Part shown: piece after piece, positions 1 through 5,043 of the stretch
How positions within the stretch are numbered: position 1 is the stretch's first letter
Layout of the letters: every line of letters begins with the position of its first letter
Assembly (NCBI GenBank): GCA_003641695.1
Contig: QNBL01000213.1
Span: forward strand, 1-5,043
Direction of reading: 5' to 3'
DNA from: Spirochaetota bacterium
GTDB lineage: Bacteria > Spirochaetota > Spirochaetia > B11-G9
Length of the DNA: 5,043 nucleotides
Program-made: the position numbers and the translations under genes
The notes under the pieces: model-generated
Told to the model about the DNA's origin: nothing
Database searches by the model: none
Seen by the model: only the letters and a program-made list of their open reading frames with translations

Positions 1-271
1 CACTGGATATCTCCGCGGCAATCCCGGAAAGAATAACAATCCTGGTATCCTTAAGTTCATCGAACGCTCTCAGTATTGAGACAAGTTTTCCCCCCCGTAT
101 ATAGGGCATAACAAGATCAACAAAAATAACATCCGGTTTATACTCCTTGACGATATCGAGGGCAACAATACCATCCTCCGCAGTACGGACCTCGTACCCT
201 TTCTTTCCAAGGAGAGATTCGACGAATTTAAGCATCATTACATGATTATCTACAACAAGAACTTTCTTCAT
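1..271 (-). CDS. Response regulator receiver (REC) domain protein, C-terminus cut by window edge
   Basis: This is the N-terminal 90 residues of a receiver domain, the phosphoacceptor module of two-component systems; it acts in the cytoplasm. It opens MKKVLVVDNH, the usual first strand and acidic pocket. D8 is present, but the neighbouring acidic position is N9. The phosphoacceptor is D52 in FVDLVMP, at the expected place. S82 in VILSG matches the conserved Ser/Thr after strand 4. The conserved Lys of strand 5 and any output domain lie beyond the window, so I cannot tell a single-domain CheY-like protein from a longer regulator. The ATG at 271 is supported by AAAGGA (281-286) nine bases upstream, which overlaps the stop codon of hpt. 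The gene therefore belongs to the same transcript as hpt and its product is a likely phosphate partner of that protein. The domain call is firm; the pathway is unknown. Confidence 0.92.
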   Translation of the reverse strand, partial: MKKVLVVDNHVMMLKFVESLLGKKGYEVRTAEDGIVALDIVKEYKPDVIFVDLVMPYIRGGKLVSILRAFDELKDTRIVILSGIAAEISS

Positions 272-280
272 TATAAACGT

Positions 281-286
281 TCCTTT
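281..286 (-). promoter_or_regulatory. Ribosome binding site of the receiver gene
   Basis: AAAGGA read on the minus strand, nine bases before ATG 271. It overlaps the TAA stop of hpt (285-287), so the two genes are probably translated from one message and may be translationally coupled. Confidence 0.7.
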
Positions 287-623
287 ATTCAAGCAGTCTC
301 TTTAAAGTATCGGCTTCTTTCACACATTCATCAATAATACTCACCATATCAGTGTGTTCAAACGCATGATTCAAGGCACTTGCAGAATCAAGGATATCGG
401 CAATTCTATCCAGCTCAAGGTTTAGAGCGGCACCTTTAATATTATGAATCCGCTCAGAGATTACCTTCTCATTACCCTTCGGTAAATATCTTTGTATCTC
501 CTCCAAGTCCAGAAGTGTCTGTTCAACAAACAGCGATAAAAGGGGGATATAATCCTCTCTGTCGAACTCTATTCTGGATGCAAGTTCATCAAGATTGTAT
601 TCTGTTCCGGTATTTTTTTCCAT
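285..623 (-). CDS. Stand-alone Hpt (histidine phosphotransfer) domain protein
   Basis: A 112-residue, all-helical, acidic protein that is essentially one Hpt domain. The phosphorylatable histidine is H60 in RIHNIKGAALNLEL, which fits the Hpt consensus H-x-[IL]-K-G-[AS], with a hydrophobic continuation. The N-terminal stretch (DYIPLLSLFVEQTLLDLEEIQ, about 25-44) looks like the first bundle helices, and residues 75-112 like the last two. No membrane segment, kinase ATPase or receiver is fused to it, so it should shuttle phosphate in the cytoplasm between a hybrid kinase and a receiver. The best candidate acceptor is the REC protein encoded 13 bases downstream. ATG 623 is the first possible start, because an in-frame TAA lies 15 bases upstream. 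No good Shine-Dalgarno precedes it. It is divergent from the radical SAM gene. The kinase that feeds it is not visible. Confidence 0.93.
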   Translation of the reverse strand: MEKNTGTEYNLDELASRIEFDREDYIPLLSLFVEQTLLDLEEIQRYLPKGNEKVISERIHNIKGAALNLELDRIADILDSASALNHAFEHTDMVSIIDECVKEADTLKRLLE

Positions 624-631
624 TGGCTTAT

Positions 632-660
632 ATTGTTACACAAAAAATACCTATTTTCAA
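632..660 (-). promoter_or_regulatory. Candidate sigma-70-type promoter for hpt-receiver genes
   Basis: On the minus strand TTGAAA (655-660) is followed after 17 bases by AACAAT (632-637). The -35 box matches consensus at 5 of 6 positions. The -10 box matches at 4 of 6 but lacks the important first T. Transcription would begin near 625-626, only two or three bases before ATG 623. This would fit the missing Shine-Dalgarno if the message is leaderless. It is a pattern match only. Confidence 0.3.
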
Positions 661-666
661 CATTTT

Positions 667-686
667 CTCTACTATCCTCTACTATT
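667..686 (+). repeat. Tandem 10-bp direct repeat CTCTACTAT[C/T] in divergent promoter region
   Basis: CTCTACTATC (667-676) is followed directly by CTCTACTATT (677-686), identical at 9 of 10 positions. A third, inverted copy of the core, ATAGTAG, lies at 699-705. Core centres are at about 672, 682 and 702, so they are 10 and 20 bp apart and on one face of the helix. Such phased repeats are typical of binding sites for dimeric regulators, including OmpR/PhoB-type response regulators. The regulator is unknown. Confidence 0.55.
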
Positions 687-703
687 TTAAGGGAAAATAT
701 AGT
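667..703 (+). promoter_or_regulatory. Candidate activator-dependent promoter of the radical SAM gene
   Basis: TATAGT (698-703) is a 5-of-6 match to a -10 box. No -35 box is found 16-18 bases upstream; the tandem CTCTACTATY repeats occupy that position instead. This is the arrangement of class II activator promoters such as Pho-box promoters. A start near 710 would leave about 7 bases before ATG 717. This would fit the lack of a usable Shine-Dalgarno. Inferred from pattern alone. Confidence 0.3.
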
Positions 704-710
704 AGTTTTT
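679..710 (+). promoter_or_regulatory. AT-rich hairpin followed by T5 just before the radical SAM start codon
   Basis: CTACTA (679-684) pairs with TAGTAG (700-705), and TTTT (685-688) can pair with AAAA (694-697), leaving a TA bulge and the loop AAGGG (689-693). Five T residues follow (706-710), so on the plus strand it resembles a weak intrinsic terminator or attenuator. It would matter only if transcription starts upstream of 679. The same bases are explained equally well as protein-binding repeats and a -10 box, so its role is open. Confidence 0.3.
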
Positions 711-716
711 ATCAAT

Positions 717-2237
717 ATGAGGGTATCCGTTGTTACTCCGCCGGTACGTGATCTGTACTTTACTCCAGGCAGAAATTCCGCTCTGGGCATGCATACCGTG
801 TCATCAATCCTATCCCGAATGGGGGAAACCGTCTCTGTATTCAACTGCCCCAAGGAAAAACCCGGAGGATTTCTCATCCCCCCTTTAAAGGAAACAGAAC
901 ACCTTAAACCGTTCCTGATTCAGGGAGAACGGGGTCCTGTATCATTTTTCACCGGGTACCGGCAGTTTGGACCATCATTTGAAGAGTGTGCAGCAAAGAT
1001 AGCAGCAGCTGAACCCGATGTAATACTCATTTCATGTTTTGCCTATGCATATGCAGAAGATACTGTAGAACTGGTGAAATCTTTAAGAAAAACAGGGTGC
1101 ACTGCTCTCATAGGCGCCGGAGGAGGCGGAGTAAGCGTATTCCCCCGGTACTTTCTCGCCTCAGGTATTGATTTTGCAGTTACCGGGGAAAGTGAACGAG
1201 TAATTGCTCCCCTGCTTAAAGAGCTGCGGAAAACAGACCCCGATTTTTCAACGGTTCCTAACTGTTATACATCCACTCATCAGGGGCCTCATCAGGGGAC
1301 TGTCCCTCCTGCAGTATACTTCAAAGCTGACAGCAGTGACCTTGAGTTTATCTGGAGTATGACAGGCGAGACAAAGAAAACACGCTATATCTCCACCTCT
1401 TTAAGCAGAGGCTGTCCACGGCGGTGCCGATTCTGTTCTAATTTTCTAACCCACGGCAGAGAATTCAGGAAAGTCTCTCTGGACAAAATTAGTAAAGGGA
1501 TTACTCAAATCCCAACTGACAAACACACCGTAATAAATTTTGAAGACGACAACCTTTCTTTTGATCCGGAGTATCTTTTCGAGGTTTTGAATATCTTTAC
1601 TGCGCACATACCAAAGCTCAGCTTTATGGCTGAAAACGGAATGGACTACTCATTCCTGGACAGCACTATGGTAAAAACCCTTGCCAAAGCAGGATTCAGA
1701 CAGCTCAACCTGTCCCTGGGTACTTTAAGTACAGCCGGAGCAGAAAGCGAACACCGGCACCTCTCCCTTTCCAAATACGAGAGTGTACTCGAAGCAGCCG
1801 AAAAATCGGAAATAGCCGCCATAACCTACTTTATATCCGGACTGGAAAAGGATTCTCCCGAGGCATCCGTTGCCGCTCTCAGATATTTACATAACCTGCC
1901 GACTCTTACCGGGATATCTCCCTTCTATCCCGTGCCGGGGCTTCCCGGGTTTACTGACAAAAAGCTATTTTGGGCTCATTCACCATCCCTCTGCAGGGGA
2001 GCATCCTTCTACCCCTGGAACGGTACTCTTTCTACAGCACAATTAGTTACAGCCTTCCGGCTCTCCAGATTCTCAAACCTGAAAAAGAAGGGAGGCCGCA
2101 GCGACACAGAATGCAAACTGATGGAACAAAGCGAAACGGAACACAGGCTTTATACCATTGTCAAGAAAAATAAAGGGAACAGAATACTTCCTGTTCCCCG
2201 TATGGACACATCCATGATGGAGATGTTTTTCAAGTAA
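717..2237 (+). CDS. B12-binding-like domain / radical SAM protein of unknown substrate
   Basis: A 506-residue cytoplasmic iron-sulfur enzyme of the class with an N-terminal cobalamin-binding-type Rossmann domain followed by a radical SAM barrel. Residues about 1-170 show the N-terminal fold: MRVSVVTPPVRDLYFTPGRN, SALGMHTVSSILSRMG, PDVILISC, IGAGGGGVSVFP (about 132-143) and FAVTGESERV. The cobalamin-ligating DxHxxG motif is not present, so B12 binding is doubtful. The radical SAM cluster motif CPRRCRFC gives C233, C237 and C240, which ligate the 4Fe-4S that cleaves S-adenosylmethionine. NFEDDN (274-279) is the usual strand motif after it, and SPFYPVPGLPG (401-411) closes the barrel region. The C-terminus is basic. 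Relatives include methyltransferases, cyclases and many uncharacterised proteins; the substrate cannot be named. I chose ATG 717 rather than TTG 633 because the domain begins exactly there and the 28 extra residues look like translated promoter DNA. No good Shine-Dalgarno precedes it; AAGGG at 689-693 is too far away. It stands alone on the plus strand. Confidence 0.85.
   Translation: MRVSVVTPPVRDLYFTPGRNSALGMHTVSSILSRMGETVSVFNCPKEKPGGFLIPPLKETEHLKPFLIQGERGPVSFFTGYRQFGPSFEECAAKIAAAEPDVILISCFAYAYAEDTVELVKSLRKTGCTALIGAGGGGVSVFPRYFLASGIDFAVTGESERVIAPLLKELRKTDPDFSTVPNCYTSTHQGPHQGTVPPAVYFKADSSDLEFIWSMTGETKKTRYISTSLSRGCPRRCRFCSNFLTHGREFRKVSLDKISKGITQIPTDKHTVINFEDDNLSFDPEYLFEVLNIFTAHIPKLSFMAENGMDYSFLDSTMVKTLAKAGFRQLNLSLGTLSTAGAESEHRHLSLSKYESVLEAAEKSEIAAITYFISGLEKDSPEASVAALRYLHNLPTLTGISPFYPVPGLPGFTDKKLFWAHSPSLCRGASFYPWNGTLSTAQLVTAFRLSRFSNLKKKGGRSDTECKLMEQSETEHRLYTIVKKNKGNRILPVPRMDTSMMEMFFK
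1276..1299 (+). repeat. In-frame 12-bp tandem duplication in the radical SAM gene
   Basis: CTCATCAGGGGC (1276-1287) is followed by CTCATCAGGGGA (1288-1299), identical at 11 of 12 positions. It encodes two consecutive HQG units (THQGPHQGT) in the linker between the N-terminal domain and the radical SAM barrel. It looks like a recent slippage duplication in a tolerant linker. Confidence 0.75.
2163..2198 (-). terminator. Intrinsic terminator of the prs-aspartate kinase operon, inside the convergent gene
   Basis: Read on the minus strand, GGGAACAG (2191-2198) pairs perfectly with CTGTTCCC (2175-2182) across an 8-base loop. The T-rich run TTTATTTTTCTT (2174-2163) follows at once. It begins 45 bases after the aspartate kinase stop codon. 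An 8-bp stem directly joined to a U tract is the classic Rho-independent form. On the plus strand the hairpin has no following T tract, so it should act only on the minus-strand operon. The same bases encode KKNKGNRILPVP near the end of the radical SAM protein. Confidence 0.8.
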
Positions 2238-2243
2238 ACAGTC

Positions 2244-3539
2244 CTACTTCAGAGCAGAGTAGACAGCATTCATGGCATCAGTGTAGTCCGATTCATCAAT
2301 CCCGATTAAAAGTGATACCCGGGACCCTCCGTAGGAGGTAAACCTGATATTGATATCTTTCCCGGCCAGAGCAGTGAATACCGCTGCCCCAATACCGGCT
2401 CTGCTGCCGATCCCCTCTCCGACAACACCGAATACAGCCGCGGGAGATTCTATTTCGAGCCTGTCACAGGAGACACCTGAAAGAATCTCCCGGATTCTAT
2501 TGACGTCATCATCTCCAGACTGCTTCACAAGGTAAGTAATACTGTCATTTCCGAAAAAGATAAAATCCGCAGATAACCCGGCACTCTTCAGACTGTTCAG
2601 GATCCCGGAATTGAAATTCGGATATCTGCCCAGCATAAACTTTTCCACATGGACAGGGAGATACCCGTTCTTGCCGGAGATACCTGCAACAGGCACATTT
2701 TCCGGTATCCGGGATTCCAGAATAACCGTACCCTCTGCATCAGGATCATTGGTATTACGTATATTTATGGGGATTCCTGCATCCTTTACAGGAGCTATGG
2801 CCTCTTCATGAAAGACGTTGGCCCCTAAAACCGCCAGCTCCCTGATTTCACGATAGGTTATCTCCCTGATTCCCGGAGGATTGTCAAAAACCCTGGGATC
2901 AGCCATCAACAGGCCGGATACATCAGTCCAGTTCTCGTACATTTCGGCACCTGCCGCCCGGGCAGCAATAGCACCGGTGATATCCGACCCCCCCCTGGAA
3001 AATGTTTTAACCTTCCCCTCCGGATCCGCTCCATAAAAACCCGGAATAATGTACCGGTTCCCGTCAGCGATTCTATCTTTCAGCAGTATGTATGACTGTG
3101 GATCAACCCTGCCGTCTGCGGTAAGACGGATAACTTCCTGTGCATCGATAAATATCATGTCAAAGTATGTGCTTAAAAGTTTTGCAGAAAGATACTCACC
3201 ACGGGATGCTGCATAATCAGGTCCGTAGCCGGCTGAAATGTTTTTTCTTATTTCCTCAAGTTCACCGGTCAGCTCACCCGGGTCAAGGCCAAGACCGCTG
3301 CAAATTCCGTTAAAACGGCCTTCAATTCCTGCAAACAGAGAATCCATGGATTCACCTTTGGCAGCTGCCTGTTCACAGGAATAGAGAAGATCGGTTATCT
3401 TTATATCGTCACTGCTCCTCTTTCCCGGTGCAGAAACAACAACAACAGACCGCTCACTGCTGCTTTCTATAATTGCTTTAACCTTTTTAATCTGGGCGGA
3501 ATCAGCAAGCGAGCTGCCGCCGAATTTACAAACGTACAT
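2244..3539 (-). CDS. lysC: Aspartate kinase (aspartokinase), monofunctional, with C-terminal ACT domains
   Basis: Phosphorylates L-aspartate with ATP to aspartyl-4-phosphate, the first step towards diaminopimelate/lysine, threonine and methionine; cytoplasmic. The 431 residues form an amino-acid-kinase domain (about 1-270) and a regulatory tail (about 280-431). Visible motifs are KFGGSS (5-10, ATP/aspartate site), SAPGKR (36-41), SRGEYLSAKLL (112-122), TFSRGGSDITGA (179-190), TDVSGLLMADPRVF (205-218) and LGANVFHEEAIAP (238-250). Two ACT-like segments follow, at about 283-350 (VAGISGKNGYLPVHVEKF) and 365-431 (AAVFGVVGEGIGSRAGIGAAVF), the usual sites of feedback inhibition by lysine or threonine. 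Which amino acid inhibits it cannot be read from sequence. No homoserine dehydrogenase domain is fused. The ATG at 3539 is 2 bases past the prs stop and has a strong Shine-Dalgarno. The symbol lysC is used in the general sense; among isozymes (thrA, metL, lysC) the assignment is by default. Confidence 0.95.
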   Translation of the reverse strand: MYVCKFGGSSLADSAQIKKVKAIIESSSERSVVVVSAPGKRSSDDIKITDLLYSCEQAAAKGESMDSLFAGIEGRFNGICSGLGLDPGELTGELEEIRKNISAGYGPDYAASRGEYLSAKLLSTYFDMIFIDAQEVIRLTADGRVDPQSYILLKDRIADGNRYIIPGFYGADPEGKVKTFSRGGSDITGAIAARAAGAEMYENWTDVSGLLMADPRVFDNPPGIREITYREIRELAVLGANVFHEEAIAPVKDAGIPINIRNTNDPDAEGTVILESRIPENVPVAGISGKNGYLPVHVEKFMLGRYPNFNSGILNSLKSAGLSADFIFFGNDSITYLVKQSGDDDVNRIREILSGVSCDRLEIESPAAVFGVVGEGIGSRAGIGAAVFTALAGKDINIRFTSYGGSRVSLLIGIDESDYTDAMNAVYSALK

Positions 3540-3541
3540 GG

Positions 3542-4777
3542 TTACCCCTTTTTCATTAACTGCTGGATCATTTTACTGTTATCAAGTATGGTACTCAGCG
3601 ATCTGCTGTGATACAGCCGGGAGATGCTCCGTGCAAAGAGATCTGAAACAGATGCACTGACAAACCACTCCCTGTTTAATAAATCCTCATCATGGTAAAT
3701 GGCATTGCTGCCTATAATCCTGTAAAAGAGCCCTTCTTTGTAGGCCTTATCAAAGTATTCTCTGGCATTCCCTGAAAACATTGGAAGACTGATGGAGCAG
3801 ATTATTTTTTTTGCTCCGCATTTCTTCAGAGCCTTCATGGCCTCAATCAGGGTGCCGCCGGTTCCAAGCATATCATCTGCCATAAAGACAGTTTTTCCCT
3901 CAACATCACCAAGAAGCCGTATCCGGGTGATATTAGAGTCTCCCGCGTTCTTCGAAACCTTTGAGTAATCCCTCTCTTTATACAAAAGAGCCAGAGGTTT
4001 CTTTAAATTCCCGGCATAGAATTTATTCCGGTCAATCGCCCCGGTATCCGGGGAGACAACAACGAGATCAGGGTCGGAAAAATCAACCAAATCCCTGAGT
4101 TTCAGGAGAATCTGATAACTTGCATGAAGATTTTCCAGCATAAGTTTATGAAAGCTGTTCTCAATTTCTCTGGAATGAATATCCAGAGTAATTATTCTCG
4201 ATGCCCCCATAAACTCACAGGTTTTACCGAACCAGCTGGCAGTTAACGCCTCGCGGCCCTTTTTCTTGTGCTGTCTGGAGTAGGGATAGGTTGGAAGAAC
4301 CAGAGTTATCCTTGATGCCCCGGCCTGCCGGACCGCATCCATGGTGACAAACAAGATAAATAAGTGATCGTTTATTGACAGTACTTGTTCCTCGGAACCT
4401 TTCCCTACCGCTATGGGGTAATGATTCTCCACATCCTGAATGATAAAAACATCCATCCCCTTAACCGATGCCTGGATCTCCGTTTTGAATTCCCCGTTGG
4501 CAAACCGGGTAAACTTGACAGGAAGCTCGAATGTCGGCGGATGGTACCTGTCCACAGCCTTTCGGGGGTTGACACGGACAGAATGCATATCGTCGTTTAA
4601 ATTCATGGCTATCCATACATCTTCCATGGGCATGGAATATTTTTCCGATACCTTCTCGGCAAAACGTTTATACTTTTTTACGTACTGTTTCTTTAAATAA
4701 TAGATTACTTCTGAAGAAAACTTCTCTGTCCCGGGACAGGAAATAACCCCCAGCCGCTCTGGTTTTGAACTACTCAT
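3542..4777 (-). CDS. prs: Ribose-phosphate pyrophosphokinase (PRPP synthetase), enlarged variant
   Basis: Transfers pyrophosphate from ATP to ribose 5-phosphate to make PRPP, the precursor of purine, pyrimidine, NAD, histidine and tryptophan synthesis; cytoplasmic. At 411 residues it is about 95 longer than the usual 315-320. Core motifs are in order: RFANGE (91-96), VKGMDVFIIQ (105-114), the catalytic flexible loop YSRQHKKKGRE (166-176), LDIHS with H201, SPDTGAIDR (242-250), K267 and R269 in LLYKERD, and the PRPP-binding loop ADDMLGTGGT (300-309). That loop reads LGTGGT where most synthetases have IDTAGT, closer to the form in adenine phosphoribosyltransferases. Extra sequence lies in the N-terminus (about 50 residues before RFANGE), around 116-135, and in the last dozen residues. 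ATG 4777 is the first possible start, because an in-frame TAG lies two codons upstream; its Shine-Dalgarno is poor. It is the first gene of an operon with aspartate kinase. The retained catalytic residues argue for an active enzyme. Confidence 0.93.
   Translation of the reverse strand: MSSSKPERLGVISCPGTEKFSSEVIYYLKKQYVKKYKRFAEKVSEKYSMPMEDVWIAMNLNDDMHSVRVNPRKAVDRYHPPTFELPVKFTRFANGEFKTEIQASVKGMDVFIIQDVENHYPIAVGKGSEEQVLSINDHLFILFVTMDAVRQAGASRITLVLPTYPYSRQHKKKGREALTASWFGKTCEFMGASRIITLDIHSREIENSFHKLMLENLHASYQILLKLRDLVDFSDPDLVVVSPDTGAIDRNKFYAGNLKKPLALLYKERDYSKVSKNAGDSNITRIRLLGDVEGKTVFMADDMLGTGGTLIEAMKALKKCGAKKIICSISLPMFSGNAREYFDKAYKEGLFYRIIGSNAIYHDEDLLNREWFVSASVSDLFARSISRLYHSRSLSTILDNSKMIQQLMKKG
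3545..3550 (-). promoter_or_regulatory. Ribosome binding site of aspartate kinase embedded in the end of prs
   Basis: AAGGGG on the minus strand, five bases before ATG 3539. It is formed by the last two sense codons of prs (Lys, Gly) just before the TAA. This suggests that ribosomes finishing prs re-initiate at the kinase gene. Confidence 0.75.
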
Positions 4778-4803
4778 TAACTACCCATCCCGATAAATAT
4801 ATT

Positions 4804-4815
4804 TTCACACGTGAA
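4804..4815. promoter_or_regulatory. Short inverted repeat at the prs promoter start site
   Basis: TTCAC-AC-GTGAA forms a 12-base inverted repeat with 5-base arms. It overlaps the downstream end of the candidate -10 box and the presumed start of transcription. Its position would suit a repressor site. It is short enough to arise by chance, and its 2-base centre makes it a poor hairpin. Confidence 0.25.
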
Positions 4816-4843
4816 GATACCACATCGTGTTTTTTAGCGTCAA
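4814..4843 (-). promoter_or_regulatory. Promoter of the prs-aspartate kinase operon
   Basis: On the minus strand TTGACG (4838-4843, 5 of 6 matches) is separated by 18 bases from TATCTT (4814-4819, 4 of 6). A start near 4807 would give a leader of about 30 bases before ATG 4777. The upstream gene's TGA stop (4840-4842) lies inside the -35 box. Confidence 0.6.
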
Positions 4844-5043
4844 GCATACAATACCGGTTGATAAGAAAGCAGCGAGGAAAGAGATCTATCCACCCTGGAT
4901 TTCCTCTCGGCAAGATCTTCTCTAACAGCCTCATTCCTCTTTTTCAGCGGTTCCAGATTCAAATTCCCGGCAGTCCCTGTACTGGTACGGGTTGTAATTC
5001 CCTTTACCGGATCACCACTGGTTACCCCTTCCAGATTTAATCC
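4840..5043 (-). CDS. C-terminal end of an unrecognised protein
   Basis: An open frame enters from the right edge and ends at TGA 4840-4842 after 67 codons; the start is outside the window. The first half (GLNLEGVTSGDPVKGITTRT, then STGTAGNLNLEPL) is rich in Gly, Thr and Asn and probably extended or loop-like. The second half (PLKKRNEAVREDLAERKSRVDRSLSSLLSYQPVLYA) is a charged, probably helical tail with no membrane segment. I do not recognise a family. Support for coding is the uninterrupted frame, the protein-like composition and the fit with the neighbouring gene layout. It lies 62 bases upstream of prs on the same strand, and read-through into prs is possible because no terminator is seen between them. 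Confidence 0.6.
   Translation of the reverse strand, partial: GLNLEGVTSGDPVKGITTRTSTGTAGNLNLEPLKKRNEAVREDLAERKSRVDRSLSSLLSYQPVLYA

Noticed and set aside
633..716. N-terminal extension of the radical SAM protein from TTG 633
   Set aside because: The 28 residues are translated AT-rich promoter DNA with repeats. The domain starts naturally at ATG 717, and no ribosome site precedes the TTG.
515..751. Plus-strand open frame across the start of hpt and the divergent promoter
   Set aside because: It is antisense to the well-supported Hpt gene, its protein is low in complexity and unlike a folded domain, and it has no ribosome site.
569..877. Minus-strand open frame covering the start of the radical SAM gene
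   Set aside because: It is the antisense shadow of the conserved N-terminal domain on the plus strand and overlaps the hpt start in another frame.
2350..2811. Plus-strand open frames at 2350-2535 and 2611-2811
   Set aside because: Both are antisense to aspartate kinase, whose motifs run without interruption, and neither resembles a protein family.
4385..4700. Two overlapping plus-strand open frames opposite prs
   Set aside because: They are antisense shadows of the conserved N-terminal half of PRPP synthetase.
4804..4815. Terminator for the gene upstream of prs
   Set aside because: The 5-base arms with a 2-base centre are too small to fold stably, and the following AATATATTTAT is not a proper U tract.
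4765..5040. Plus-strand open frame over the prs promoter
   Set aside because: It runs antisense to the prs start, the promoter and the more protein-like minus-strand frame ending at 4840. Its composition is not convincing.
1..5043. Mobile element, CRISPR array, tRNA, rRNA or toxin-antitoxin unit
   Set aside because: No transposase or integrase motif, long terminal repeats, spaced repeat array, cloverleaf-like sequence or small toxin-like gene pair was seen; nearly all bases are accounted for by chromosomal-type genes.

Overview
The window looks like an ordinary chromosomal stretch of a bacterium with moderate GC content. Nothing in it marks a plasmid, phage or insertion sequence. Three features are compatible with a spirochaete, or another deep-branching anaerobe with clostridial-type enzymes: an enlarged PRPP synthetase, an aspartate kinase with the TFSRGGSDITGA motif, and a stand-alone Hpt protein beside a receiver protein. 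That taxonomic guess is made from protein style only and is weak.

Left part (1-623, minus strand): a two-gene signalling unit. An Hpt phosphotransfer protein (285-623) lies 13 bases upstream of a receiver-domain response regulator (ATG at 271, cut by the left edge). Together they form two steps of a multistep phosphorelay whose sensor kinase is not in view.

Centre (624-2237): a short AT-rich divergent promoter region (624-716) carries regularly spaced CTACTAT repeats. It separates hpt from a plus-strand B12-binding-like radical SAM protein (717-2237) of unknown substrate.

Right part (2163-5043, minus strand): the C-terminal end of an unrecognised protein (4840-5043) is followed by a promoter whose -35 box contains that gene's stop codon. 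Next come prs (PRPP synthetase, 3542-4777) and aspartate kinase (2244-3539), joined with a 2-base gap as a tight operon. The operon ends tail-to-tail, 6 bases from the radical SAM gene. Its apparent intrinsic terminator (2163-2198) lies inside the 3' coding end of that convergent gene.

The prs-aspartate kinase operon is housekeeping metabolism: PRPP for nucleotides, His and Trp, and aspartyl phosphate for diaminopimelate, Lys, Thr and Met. I see no clear new biological system. The points most worth a second look are the radical SAM protein of unknown function with its repeat-bearing divergent promoter, the terminator embedded in a coding sequence, and the atypical PRPP synthetase. No rRNA, tRNA, CRISPR or mobile element was seen.
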